From the NCBI GenBank assembly GCA_003116975.1, contig BGKB01000061.1, forward strand, positions 1 through 64,000: a DNA stretch of 64,000 nt. Reading direction: 5' to 3'. The notes under the pieces were generated by a model. The model did not search any database, was not told where the DNA came from, and was given only the letters and a program-made list of their open reading frames with translations. Made by a program: the position numbers and the translations under genes. Within the stretch, counting starts at the first letter, position 1. Every line of letters begins with the position of its first letter. This document shows positions 29,340 through 40,332 of the stretch, in pieces. The stretch is from Aurantiochytrium sp. KH105. Taxonomy: Eukaryota > Sar > Bigyra > Thraustochytrida > Thraustochytriidae.

Positions 29340-30344
29340 GGTTTCCTTTTGCAGGCAAATTGTTTGCGTTATTTCACACGCACGAAGACCGTTGTTTCGG
29401 GCGACCTTGTGCCGCAAAGCACGTCCGTCCGTCCGTTCGTTCGTTCGTTCGTTCGTTCCGCAGGGGTTGTGTACGTACGTGCGGGTGTTCGTGGCTTTTC
29501 GCACAGGGCGACTCCCCTTTCGTGCGGTGGGCCACGATCTCGTCCTGCTGTTTCCCTGTTGTGTACCACTTGCTCTGTGGCCCAGGTCTCTTGTTGCCCC
29601 GGACCTCGTCCTCGCCCTGGTCCTCGTCCACGTGGCCCCTTTCCACCCGCTTTCCCTGGTCCCCTGCGCGCTCCGCTTCGTGCGGAAGGGCTCCTCGCAA
29701 CCTCTGTCTCGAGTCGCTATTGGAGCGAGCGAGCGCGCGAATGTCAAATCAATGATTCGAACGATGCGCGTCAAGACCCAACCAGAGCACAGCTAGGCTC
29801 AGCCAAGCAAGCCAAGCCAGGCCAAGCAGAGCCAAGCCAAGCCAAGCAAAGCAAAGCCAAGCCAAGCAAAGCGATCGCCTCGCCCCGCCCCGCCCCGCCC
29901 CGCCCTCGCGCCGGGTCTCCGCCCGCCCGGCCGGCCGGAGCGAGGAGCAGGTCTGCTGCGCTTAAGGAAAAAGCAGGCAGGAGAAAGAAGGGGAGAAAGA
30001 AGCGGAGAAAGGAGGAAAGGGAGGAGGAAGAAAGAAAGAAGGAAAGAAGTGGGAGCGAAAGAAAGCCGCGCGCGGAGAGAGCCAAGCAGGGCGGCGAGAA
30101 AGAGGGAGGGACGCACGCGGGGAGAAAGAAAGAAAGAAAGAAAGACGCGGAGAGAGCGAGGAGCTTGGAGAGAGGCAGCCCGGCAGAAGGGAACTCGAAG
30201 CAGCAGCAGAAGCAGGAAGGCGGGGTCCAGGGAAGGGACCGCAGGGGGGCACAGAGAGGCCGTCCCCTTATGAGAGGAGCTGCGCCGCAGCAGCGAAAGA
30301 AAGAAACAAAGAAAGAAAGAAAGAAAAACAAACAAGCGAGCAAG

Positions 30345-30400
30345 CAAACAAACAAACAAACAAACAAACAAACAAACAAACAAACAAACAAACAAACAAA
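30345..30400. repeat. (AAAC)n microsatellite
   Basis: About 14 uninterrupted caaa/aaac units, preceded by a (GAAA)n stretch at 30296-30330. It is the purest AT-leaning array in the gene-free region. Confidence 0.95.
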
Positions 30401-32529
30401 AGCAGGAGGCGAGAGGGAAGAAAGCGAGTCGCCGGTTGTCGACGTTCGATTGGTGGTCGCTCGCCACGTTCCACTCGCTCGCTCGCTCGCTCGCTCGCAA
30501 TAGCTTGCTTGTTTGCTTGCGTGTTTGCTTGCCTGGCTTGCCTGCTCGGCTTGCCTGCTCGGCTTGCCTAGCTTGCTTGCCGAGCTCGACTGGGCTGGCT
30601 GGCTGGCTGGTTGGCTTGCCGGTCTGCGCGGGTCACTCTGGCCGGGGTGGCCTCGCCGCGTTCGGTTCAGCGGGCGGTGGCTGGCGCGGCCTGGAGTGGG
30701 CAGCTGCAGCTGGTAGCAGCAGCTCGCGCGCCGCTGTCGCTGCGGCTCTGTGGTAACTTGCTTTCGCACTTGCTTTCGCGGGGGGACCGTGTCTCTCTCC
30801 CTCTCGCTCTCTCTTCCACCTCGGGAGCGGAGCGGGGGCGGGAGCGGAGCGAAAAGAGTGGCACGGCGAGACCGCGAAGGCGCGAGCCTGCCTGGGCGCG
30901 GCCCGCCTTCCCGGGCGCGGCGCGCGGCGCGTGCAAGGAGTGCGACGCTGCGACGCGCTTGGGCCCGCAGTGCAGACGCTGCAGACGGCGACCGCGCTGT
31001 GGGGCCAGCTAGCAATCTAGCTAGCTGTAGCTAGCTGTGACCCTCGCCGGAAAGGAAAAGGAGGATGTACAGGCCACAGTTCGCAGAACTGTGGAACGCC
31101 TGACTTGCGTAGCGCTGGTTGAAGGTGACCGGGCGGGCACCCGTCACGCTGCAGGCTTGGGCTGAAAGGTGGTGTCGCCGGGCCAGCCGACGTCTTTCGT
31201 CGCCCAGGCAGCACGGCCAGCTCTGCCACGTGGCCGCTGCTGTCGCTCCTGGTGCTGCCGCTCTCGAAGACCGGGCGTCGTACAGGCTACCCTGGGCGCT
31301 TTCGCGAGAGCTCGCCCTTCCCGGTTTGCGGCACCCAAGCAAGCAATCAGCAGCTGCAGCTCCAGCGGGCAGCCCGATGATCCCCGCACCAAAGAGCCGC
31401 TAGCTTTGCCGGAGGGGCCTGCCCAAGCTAGCTGTGGATCCCAACGGAGCGGTGGCGCCGGGGCTCGATTTCGTGCGGGCGCGCAACGATTGCGCTCCTG
31501 CTCCGTTCTGCTTTCCTGCCTCCTTGCTCGCTCTGTTCTGCCCAGCTGGCGCGCGCCACCCAGGGCGGAGCGGCACAAGACCGCGCCTGCGCGTTCGCTC
31601 GCTCGTCCGTTCGTCCGTTCGTTCGTCCGTTCCTTCGCGGCAGCGGACGCGGCGACAGCGACGAGGTCCGCGGCGTTCGCGCGTCCCGCCGCAGACCTAG
31701 CAGACGAGGCACGCCACGCCGCCGCGATAAGACGCGCCACGAGTCGAGACGAGACGAGACGAGACGAGACGATAGACCGGGCCAGGCCCAGGCAGACAGA
31801 CGGACGGACGCACGGGACGGGGAACACAGTACGAGCCAGACAGAGCCGGGGGTTTGCCGGCCTCTTCTCCGCCACTGGCCACGCCGAATGTGGACGGCCG
31901 TGGAGCAGAGCAGAGCAGAGCAGAGCAGAGCAGAGCAGAGCAGAGCAGAGAGCAGAGCGGCCGCCACCCGGTTTGGTAACGCGGCGTGTACTCGTAACCT
32001 CGGGCGCGGAGGGACGAACTAGCTAACGAACTTCCTGCTGCTGCTGCTGCTGTCGCGACAGAGCTTGAAAGGAGGCGAGACGAGGCGAGTCGGCGCGAGA
32101 ACGGGAAAAATGACGCTACCCGCCGCGCCAGTCTCGACCGCGATGCAAAGCGAAGCGAAGCGAGGCGAGGCGGAGCGGCGAAGGAAGGAAGAAAGGAAGC
32201 CGGGAAAGAGGCCCTCGCGCGCCGTCTGGCCTGGAAGACTTCCAGAGGCGCGGGCGGTCGCAAGCGTCTGGCGCCCGCGCTGTCTCGCGTCTGGACCCGG
32301 CAGAAAGAAAGAAAGAAAGAAGAAGGCAGAGAGAAAGAAGGAAGGCCTCCCCAGGTGCCAAGGCGGAACTTGCCTGCACACCGCCACGTCGGACTTTGTT
32401 GCGCTCGACGGATTGCGAAGCGACTGCGACAAGCGAGACTGCGACAGCGGCCACAGACTGCTGCGAGCGAGGGAGAGAGGGAGCAAGAAGGGAGCGAGGA
32501 AGCGAGGAAGCACGAGGGCTTCGCTTCGC

Positions 32530-32560
<31 letters not shown>

Positions 32561-34970
32561 TTCTGTTTTTGCGTGCAGCTAGATAGCTAGCTGCGTGCCG
32601 GTTGCGTTTCCCTTTTCCCCCTCCCACCCCCACGCGGCGCGAGACCTAAACCTTCGGGGCCGCCTGCTGCGGCTGCTGCACTCACTGCCTGCAGCTGCTG
32701 CGGTTTGCTGCGACGCACAATCTCGCCAGCAGCAGCAGCAGCGATGGGCGGCCGAAGAGGCAGAGAGGCGCGGCGGCCTTGGCGCGAAGCGAAGCGAAGC
32801 GAGACGAGATGGACGGGGCCGGGAGAGAAGGAAGGAAGGAGGGAAGTGGAGCGAATGGACGGCGCAGAGCGGAGGGAAGTGCGGTGGCACGAACCTGCCA
32901 GCCAGGTGAAATGCGCCGCGCGGCCCCTGCCAGCGCCTGCGCCTTGCGACACTCGGTGGCGCTTGCGCCTCGGCGCACACTGCACGTGCCGCGCCGGTCA
33001 GGATCGGAACGAGGCGCTAGCTGCTGGGCGCTGTGGACCACAGAGGGTCTCCACAGTGTGGGGCCGCGGGCAAAGGACGCGGGCCCAAGGTGTAGCGAGG
33101 AAGCCAGGTGCAGGGAGAAAGTGAGTGCGCGAGTGGTGGCTGAGTGAGGGGGTGACAGGGGCTACAGGCAGGCACACACACAAACCACACCCAAGCTGAT
33201 GTGAAATAGCAAACTTTGCAAACGGCAGGGCAGGTAGGAGAGAGGGAACAACGGTCCGTATGTCTGTCTGGGTCTGTCCGGAAGTCTGTCTGGCTGGCTG
33301 GTGATCTGGCTGGCCGGATGGAGGGATGAATGTATGGATGCACGGATGCAGAGATGGACGGATACAGGCACTCGCGAGCGGTGATGGCCGACCGAGGAAG
33401 GAGATCGAGCTGCGCCAGCGTGCCTGGACGGTCCAGCTGGGTTCAAAAAACAAAAAAATGCGCGGCTGGCCTCTTCTTGCTTACTTGCTCGTTTGCTTGC
33501 TTGCTTGCTTGCTTGCGTCCTTGCACTTGCTTGACTCCTTGTTTGTCTGCCTGCAGACGCTCTCTCCTGTCCTTTTTTCTTTTTTCTCTGTTCCTCCTTC
33601 CCGCGCTTTCTTTCGCCGCCAACCACGAGCTCGCTCGCTCGCTCGCTCTCCGCGTCTGCAGCTTGCTTTCGCTGCGCTCGCCAGCTCGTAGCTTTCGCTT
33701 CAGGGTCCGGCCCCGCTTGGATCTCCGCGTGGGCAGCCCCGAGGGAGGCGAGCGGACCGCAGGAGCAACGGCCAGCGGCCAGCGTCTTTCACGCGCCTGC
33801 GACAAGCCAGCCCCTCTCGAGGCCACTGCGGCCCGCGAATTGGCGAACGTCGCGCGTCGAACCCTCGACGAGGACGGTCTGTCTCGGAAATCCTCGCTCC
33901 TCGGGGTTCGGTCCTCGCGCAGGCCGCCGTTGCCGCTCCCGCTGGCTGCCTGTGTGGCTCTGGGAAGCTTAGCTAGCTAGCCCGCTGGCCTGCAGTGCGG
34001 CCACTCGAGTCGCGGGCGCTCTGCTCGGCAGCTCTTTCCTCGACGTGCTCGCTGCGGCCGGGTCTTCTCTCGATGGTCGATCGAACTCCCTGCCTGCCTC
34101 TGCCTGGGCTCGACTGGCTGGTCGTTCCTGTTTGCTGCCTGCCAAGTCCAAGTTCAAGTTCGAAGTTCGAAGTTCGACTTTGACCTCGGCTTCCTTCGTC
34201 TCCCAGTTCCTGCAGGCAGACCTTGCCGCCGCGCTTGCGAGCGACCACGAGCCGCCGACGTTCGGGTTCTGCCCGGCGCCGCTCGTGCCGCTCGTGCCGC
34301 GCGCGGGCTGGCCGCCGTCGCTCGACCGGCCGCTTCGTCATTCAATCGTCTGTGTCTGTCTTGTCCCTCTGTCTGGCTGTCTCTCTGTCCCCGGCGCTGA
34401 GCACGGCGCGAGCGAGCGCGGCCGAGCTGAGCATCGAGATGCGCGCCGCGGGCACAGGCCAGGCCAGGCCAGGCCAGGCGCGGCGAGGCGAGGCGAGGGC
34501 GGCGCGAGCCTGGAGCAGGGCGGAGTGGCGCCAGCCAGCCAGCCAGTTAGCCTGGGTCAAAGCCCGCGGCAGCTCGCGCCGGGATGCTTGCTTTCTGTCC
34601 CGGAGTCGCGACACGCTCGGCCACTGCTGCTGCTGGTGCGTGCTGTGCTGGTTGGCGGCCGAGGCCAGGGAAGAGGCGAAGCCGCTGCTGCGTCCGAGAC
34701 CGAGATCGTCCATGGCCAGCCAAGCTAGCTGGCGACCATGGTAAGCGACCTGGCAAAGTGCAGCTAATAAGATTATCTATAGCTGCCGCTGCTGCAGAGC
34801 CTGAAGCGACCAATCTGAGAACGCGAACATTCGAGAACCTCTTGTCACCGCCCACACCGACCTCGATGCGCGTCTCCTCGCGCGCGCTTGCCTCTGCTTG
34901 CCGCGACCGGCCTCGCGTGCGTTGATTTATCTTCAAGTCAAGTTCATGGCCCCGCAAAAATGCGGCCAAG

Positions 34971-35057
<87 letters not shown>
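34971..35057. repeat. (AAGC)n microsatellite
   Basis: About 18 aagc units, pure to 35047 and then degenerate. The same tetranucleotide (either strand) recurs at 6567-6592, 23775-23822, 33478-33518 and 62610-62645, so it is a favoured repeat in this genome. Confidence 0.95.
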
Positions 35058-37493
35058 GAGGGAGGCAACTGCGGCTGGCTGCAAGCAGCCTCGCGGCATC
35101 CCGGCGCGCGTCATGCGTTTCGAATGGAGGCTTAGATGAATCGCTGTGAAGCAAGTCCGAGGTGGGGAGCCTGACTCGAGAGGAATGGACTTTCGCTCTT
35201 CGATTTGACCAAAATCGATCAACCAACCGCGATGATCGGCAGCTGCCCGGTCCGCCTCGGTTGGCGCAACTCGCTGTCGCGTGGTATTTTCCTTTGAAGC
35301 ATCGGTGGCGCGCAGGAGAACGCGACGTCTGATCAGTCCATCGCAGACGAGGCGAGGCGAGGCGAGGCGAGGCGAGGCGAGGCGACGGGGCCGAGCATGG
35401 CTGGCCGGCCTGCGTAGCCAGTAGTTAAACATAAAATTATCATGGATGAATTCGTCGGCCACTGCACTGTGCCTAAAACAAAAACAGGCATGCGCCGCCT
35501 CGCCGCAACAGCCCCGCCGTCCTCCGGGCAGGCCTGCCTGGCCGCTGCTTCGCGGGCAGCTGTATACAGGTGGGCCCCACAGCCCCTCCGCCTTCTTCCC
35601 ACAGCCGGGGCTGCGACGAAGGCGCGCGAGCACGAGTCGCGCTGAAACAAAAGCCGTCCACGGCGCACGGCGCGCGCGGGGAGCCAGCTCCGCGCGCCTC
35701 GCCAGGTCGCTGTCGCGTCGATCGAGGCCAGGGACGGCTGCACGTCTCATCTGCCGCGCGGCGATCGACGCGACGAGCACGCAACAAACGATGCTGCCTT
35801 TGCCTGTCGTCCCTCCCCCCCCCCCGCCACCGCCACCGCTGCAGGCAGGCCCTTGCTTGCTTGCTTCCCTCCTTGGCCGGACGCAGGCACGAAAACGCAG
35901 GAACGAAAAAAAACTCCGGCGAGAGCATCCGCCACGCCACGTTCATGACCCGCGTGTCGCTCGAGGCGCAGCCTGGCTGCTGCTGCCACTGTCCCTGCCA
36001 GAGGCCGGGGCTTCTCCAATCCCCGGCGCGTCGCCCTCGTCCGGGCCGCCAAACCTGGCTTGGAGTGCGGGCGGAGTGGCGCGGCGCGGCGGCGTCAGCT
36101 CGTGCCGGGGCTCGCCGCAAATCCTCCCTGCCTGCCTGCCTAGTTCGTGTCGTCCGTCCACCATCCTCGGCATGACGACCGCCGCGATGGCGACAAGCAA
36201 GGCGAAGGGTGCAGGGATGGTCTGCGGGGGCCATCGTGGCCGTGGCCGTCCATGGTGGCTGCGCCGCTCCGACGCGCCCGCGAGCGCAGAATGAGCGCGC
36301 CGCGACTTCGGAAGACTCCGCGCCGGCCGTTTGTGATGTGCTTGCCATCTAGCACAGCGCGCCGAGCTAGCGAGCGAGCTACTGCAGCTGAAACAGGAGG
36401 GAAGGGGGGCCAGCTGTGGCCCCGACGAGTCCAGGCGGATAGGCAGCATGGCAAGCGCGGAGCTGGCCGGCCTCGCGAAAGAAGAAGACGAAGAGGGGAG
36501 AGCAACCGATCATGATGGCCATGGTGGATGAAGAAAAGCCGCTCCGACCGGCCGACCTAATCCGGAGAATAAACCTTCTCTTTTGCAAGATGTGGCAGTC
36601 ACATCCATCTCACGCGTCAACTAACCTGTCCTGCCCTATTTGTGTTGCCACTGCCGCAGCCGGACCGAGCGGTGACGCAGCGCAGCCACCGCCGTCCCCA
36701 CCAGAGGCCTCTGCGGCGGCTCTTCTCTCGGGAGAAGCAGCCACCATGGCCAGTGGTATAGGTGGTACGTACATACATACGTTGACGCATTCGCATACGC
36801 ATGCACATGCGCAAACGTCTCGAGTGGTTGGACATCTGCCTCGAGGCGGGCGAGCAATGAATTAGCTTCCTCCACGAAATAAGCGAGCCGCACAAAGATG
36901 ACCAATGCCAGGGCGCGTCACTCGCCGTTGATCGTGGACATGCCGACGGACAGCCACCAGCCAGCTACGATCACTCTTCTCGGACGCGCGTGGCGCGCTC
37001 GAAGCTGGCTGCCTGGCTGGTGTGGTTCGCGACACAAGTCGCGAGAACAGCACGCAAATGATTCTCTGGCCGGCTGGCTGGCTGGCTGGCTGGCTGGTTG
37101 GCTGGCTGGTGGCTGGTATTCTGTCCATCGCGAGACGGCGTGCAGCGTTCGGAAAAAAAAAAATAAGATGAAAAAGGATTGCGCCGTCAACCATGGCAAC
37201 GATAGTACGAAATCCCAAAAATCGTCAAGTCTATGGTCTACACTTGGGCTTAGCGCAGCCAAAAGAGAAAGACCGTCTCGCCATGCGCGCTTGCAATCGA
37301 AAATTGATATCGATTTCCAGCAATCATCACTCGACGTCGCACAAACAAAGCAAAGCATGACACATTTACAAAGCAAAGCATGACACATTTACAAGTTCAT
37401 ATTTTAAGATCAGCAACTATGCTGACTGGATCTAGCCGACCAGCCAGCCAGTCAGCCAGCCAAGTGATTCCTTTAGCCAGCACAAGGTATTAC

Positions 37494-38303
37494 TTATGAT
37501 GCGGTGGCTTTTGCTTGCACGAGCGGCGAGAGCTCGTAGAGATCAACGAGTCCGCGCGCAGTCTCCGTCGCTGTAAGCTGGTGTACTACAGGCGGCTGAA
37601 AGTGCGGCAAAAGAAGCGCAAGGAAATCGTCGAGGCCATCACCTGGACGACGATGTGAACAGAGCAGCACACGGCCCGTCCCTGGGCGCACCAGTGTGAC
37701 AATCACGTCAACGAGCGCCTCCCAGCTCCGCCGCCCATACACGTCCGTGCTCACGCACTCCGCTGCCAAGACTATGTCGGCACGTCCGTGCTGCTGTACA
37801 AAGGCGTCTGCGTTGGCCTTGCTCCACATCAGAGCCTGAGTCGCGATTCGCGAGCCGGGAAGCGCCGCCGCGTTGAGACTTGCAGCCGACCGCATCGCAT
37901 GCTCATACTCGGGCGTGTCCGTGAGGACCACCTCGCCCGCGCCGCGAGCCGCACAAACGAGACCAGGAAGGCCGCAGCAGGCTCCGAGTTCCACCACCTT
38001 GCCGAATCGAGTCTCGCTTGTCGCTGTCGCCGTCGCTGTGGATGTCGCTGTCGCTGTGTATGTTGTCGCTGTCGCTGCGGATGTTGTCGCTGTTGTTGTC
38101 GCAGCCGGCGTATACGTCTCTAGAAATCTCGCCATGGACAAGCTCGCGTCCCAGATCATCGTGCCCCACGACGGACCGGAAAACAGCGGCGCCACCTCGT
38201 CCTCGGCCGCGCGGAAGTCAAAGCGGAGCTCCACCTCGCGCCCCAGCGCGGCCTCGTCCAGGACCACCCGCGCGCCCTGCGCGGACTGCTCCTCCACCCG
38301 CAT
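37494..38303 (-). CDS. METTL21-type (Methyltransf_16) protein N-lysine methyltransferase-like
   Basis: This 269-residue protein is a class I SAM-dependent methyltransferase of the METTL21/Methyltransf_16 group, which usually methylates lysines on chaperones and translation factors. Motifs: PSWGTMIWDASLSMARFLE (the family's WxxAxxLxxYL entry), SAM-binding VVELGACCGLPGLVCAARGA, acidic post-I VVLTD, and ADIVLAAECVSTD in place of the usual D-(L/V)-(V/I)-x-A-(D/E)-C-V-Y, so the final Tyr is not obvious. A Thr/Ala-rich insert (TATATSTATATATS) encoded by a hexanucleotide array separates the entry motif from the SAM loop. The substrate cannot be named. ATG 38303 is preceded by low-complexity Arg-rich codons in an open frame that lacks an upstream ATG at a natural place, so 38303 is chosen. 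It is divergent from MED18. Confidence 0.8.
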   Translation of the reverse strand: MRVEEQSAQGARVVLDEAALGREVELRFDFRAAEDEVAPLFSGPSWGTMIWDASLSMARFLETYTPAATTTATTSAATATTYTATATSTATATATSETRFGKVVELGACCGLPGLVCAARGAGEVVLTDTPEYEHAMRSAASLNAAALPGSRIATQALMWSKANADAFVQQHGRADIVLAAECVSTDVYGRRSWEALVDVIVTLVRPGTGRVLLCSHRRPGDGLDDFLALLLPHFQPPVVHQLTATETARGLVDLYELSPLVQAKATAS

Positions 38304-38818
38304 GCTCCTCCTCCTCCTCCTCCCCCTCCTCCTCCCCCCCTTTTCCCTCGCGCGCTCTCCCCTCGCGCGGCCGCCGCGGCGACGCTCGCGCGCGGCCGCG
38401 TCCAGAGACCCGCGCCGCCCGCGCGTGCGCCTCGAGCCGCGCTCGCGTCTGCGCAAGCTCGCCGCTCGTGCTCGCAACTCGAGCGAGCAAGAGCCGTGTG
38501 CGCAACCCCAATCTGCGCAACCCCAATCAATCTGCGCAACCCCAGTTGCAGCGCAACCCCAATCTGCGCAACCCCAGTTGCAGCGCACAGGAGAAGCGGG
38601 CGGAAGCGCGGCGAGGCACGATCAGTCGGCCAACGCGAGGACGCCTGCTGCGAGCGAGGCTCGGAGCGCGCGGCCGCGCTCGCGCACCTGCGTGGCGAGA
38701 CCCGCGCTCCGCTCTGGGGGCGCGGGCGCGCTGCCGTGGCGAGCAAAGCTCTCTCTCTTGCGCTCTGCGCGCGCCGAGGCGGCGCGCGGACTCGAGGCGA
38801 GGCGCCCACGAAGCGAGC
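38304..38818. promoter_or_regulatory. Divergent promoter region between METTL21-like and MED18 genes, with a 15-bp repeat array
   Basis: This is 515 bp between two outward-facing starts. At 38499-38585 there are five tandem or near-tandem copies of GCGCAACCCCAATCT, some followed by a GTTGCA spacer. The repeat contains a CCCCAAT box-like core, which on the opposite strand reads ATTGGGG and so resembles a CCAAT/ATTGG element. A promoter role is inferred from position. Confidence 0.5.
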
Positions 38819-38877
38819 ATGTCGTCGCGGGGCCGAGGCGGCGGCCCGGGCTCCGTCGCGAGCGGCGGCGGCGCCTT

Positions 38878-38908
<31 letters not shown>

Positions 38909-39634
38909 AGGGGCGCCGGCAGCGAGTATGAGTGCATCATCTACTGCGTCGCCATGCAAGACGCGGACCTGGCGCGGCAGCGAATCCAGAGCCTTTGCGA
39001 CGACGGCTGTACCCGCGTGCCAGAGATCTACGTGCGCGATCTGTCCTGGACGCGCAAGAATGCGGAGCGCGGCATGGCGACGGGACTCAGCGGCACTACA
39101 GAAATTCGACTCCGCACGACCTGTGGCGATCAGATCAAGGTAGGATCAAAAACCCAAGTCTGCGCAGCCGGCCAAGCGACCACCTTGCCACGCGTCGACC
39201 AGCCTGAGCGGACCGAGATCTTGCACTATAATCTCTTTCAGCTTGCGCACATCAAGAAACTCGATACGCCCGTGCGCAGCATAGTTCGTATTGCCATCGC
39301 AGGCGACACGCAAGCCTTCCTCGAGAGCACTGGCTTCCACCGTAACTTTCAGATCAACTACGCTGGCGAGCGCTTGCTCACGCGCGACGGTATCGAGATC
39401 GACCTTTTCCGCCGCACAAAAACTTTCAAATCCACCACCTTTATCATTCCCGAGGGCTGTGCTTCGGTTGGAGATTCACCACTCCTCATCAGCTTTCGCG
39501 CCATCGCTGCCAGCGAAGCGGAGATCGAGCGCACCGCCAAGAGTCTCCGCTCCTTTGTCAATGAAATCAAGGTTGGAGCCTCTTTGGAAGAGGTCAAGCC
39601 TGAGCACTTTTTGCCTCGCGCAGCCATCCGATAA
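38819..39634 (+). CDS. MED18: Mediator complex subunit 18 (MED18)
   Basis: This 271-residue protein matches the MED18 family, part of the Mediator head module that links transcription factors to RNA polymerase II. Features: an N-terminal Gly-rich tract (residues 8-35, specific to this protein); YECIIYCVAMQDADLARQRI near residue 40, the start of the beta-barrel; RIQSLCDDG; the strand pair HIKKLDTPVRSIVRIAI; FLESTGFHRNFQINYAGERL, matching the family's FLxxLGFRxxxxYxxxGxxF; then IEIDLFRRTKTF and a C-terminal helix region SLRSFVNEIKVG. Its size is a little above the usual 200-250 because of the Gly tract. ATG at 38819 is the first in frame near the domain. Confidence 0.82.
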
Positions 39635-40235
39635 GGCACGTCCTTCATCAGGCAATCTTCGCATCCCATCCATAGAGCAGCAAGAAGAGAGATCAGGTCG
39701 CGCAGTTGAACTCGTGGTTTTGCACACAGGTCTCCCTTTAGTTAGAAAAGTTGCCGACCAATACTGTAAATGTCCTGCCAAGAGATGGTCAAAGACATGG
39801 CTGTCAATCTATGTACGATCAGCGAATCTACAGCGTGCGTGCACGGACATTCACGTGCCATCGACGAAAAAAATGACGTGCCTTTGGTCGTGTAAAAGAC
39901 GACAATGTCGGTGAAAATTTGCACTGCAATGTTGGAGATCGATCCGCTCCGAAAGATGCTCGTGCTTGTGGTCAGCTACAATGTTTGACAGACAAGGGGA
40001 AGGGAGCTTTTTCAAGGGGCGAGTTTTGTGAAAGAATGGCTAGCAAGCAAAGAAACCACACATACAAACAAGGCTGCCAGGTTGTCTTTTTCAAAGACGT
40101 TACAGCAAGCCAACCACCAAAGGAAAGAGTGAACATGAGAGAGAGAAAGAGGAAAAAGAAAAAAGAAGTAAAAAGAAAAGTTATCGAGCCTGTGTCATTT
40201 ATTTCCATCTTGCTGTTGCACTCTGGCAACAGCTC
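39635..40235. other. Intergenic between convergent MED18 and MULE-derived genes
   Basis: This is 601 bp of lower GC content. A purine-rich stretch (gagagagaaagaggaaaaag) lies at 40139-40165, ahead of the stop of the minus-strand gene. No gene seen. Confidence 0.5.
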
Positions 40236-40286
40236 TTACATGTAGTCAGTGTCCATCGCGAGCTGCTGTTGCTGCTGGTAGTGCAT

Positions 40287-40332
<46 letters not shown>

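Larger units (their letters stand above)
29340..37493. other. 8.2-kb gene-free region rich in short tandem repeats
   Basis: This lies 5' of paralogue B and 3' of the METTL21-like gene. No gene, tRNA or transposon was recognised. Tandem arrays include (GTTC)n-type 29431-29458, (AAAC)n 30345-30400, (GAGAC)n 31745-31772, (CAGAG)n 31903-31957, (AAGC)n 34971-35047, (GAGGC)n 35348-35385 and (TGGC)n 37066-37109. Strands alternate between purine-rich (29.95-30.45 kb) and pyrimidine-rich stretches. Open frames translate to Leu/Ala/Cys or Lys/Gln/Ala repeats and are by-products. Confidence 0.55.

Noticed and set aside
29771-31015. Minus-strand ORF of 414 codons rich in Leu/Phe/Cys that looks like transmembrane segments
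   Set aside because: The hydrophobic runs come from (AAAC)n, (GAAA)n and (AAGC)n arrays read on the other strand, not from a gene.
39142-39169. 28-bp GT...AG stretch inside MED18 (gtaggatc...tgcgcag) as a possible intron
   Set aside because: It is too short and its removal would shift the reading frame, while the continuous frame keeps matching the family on both sides.
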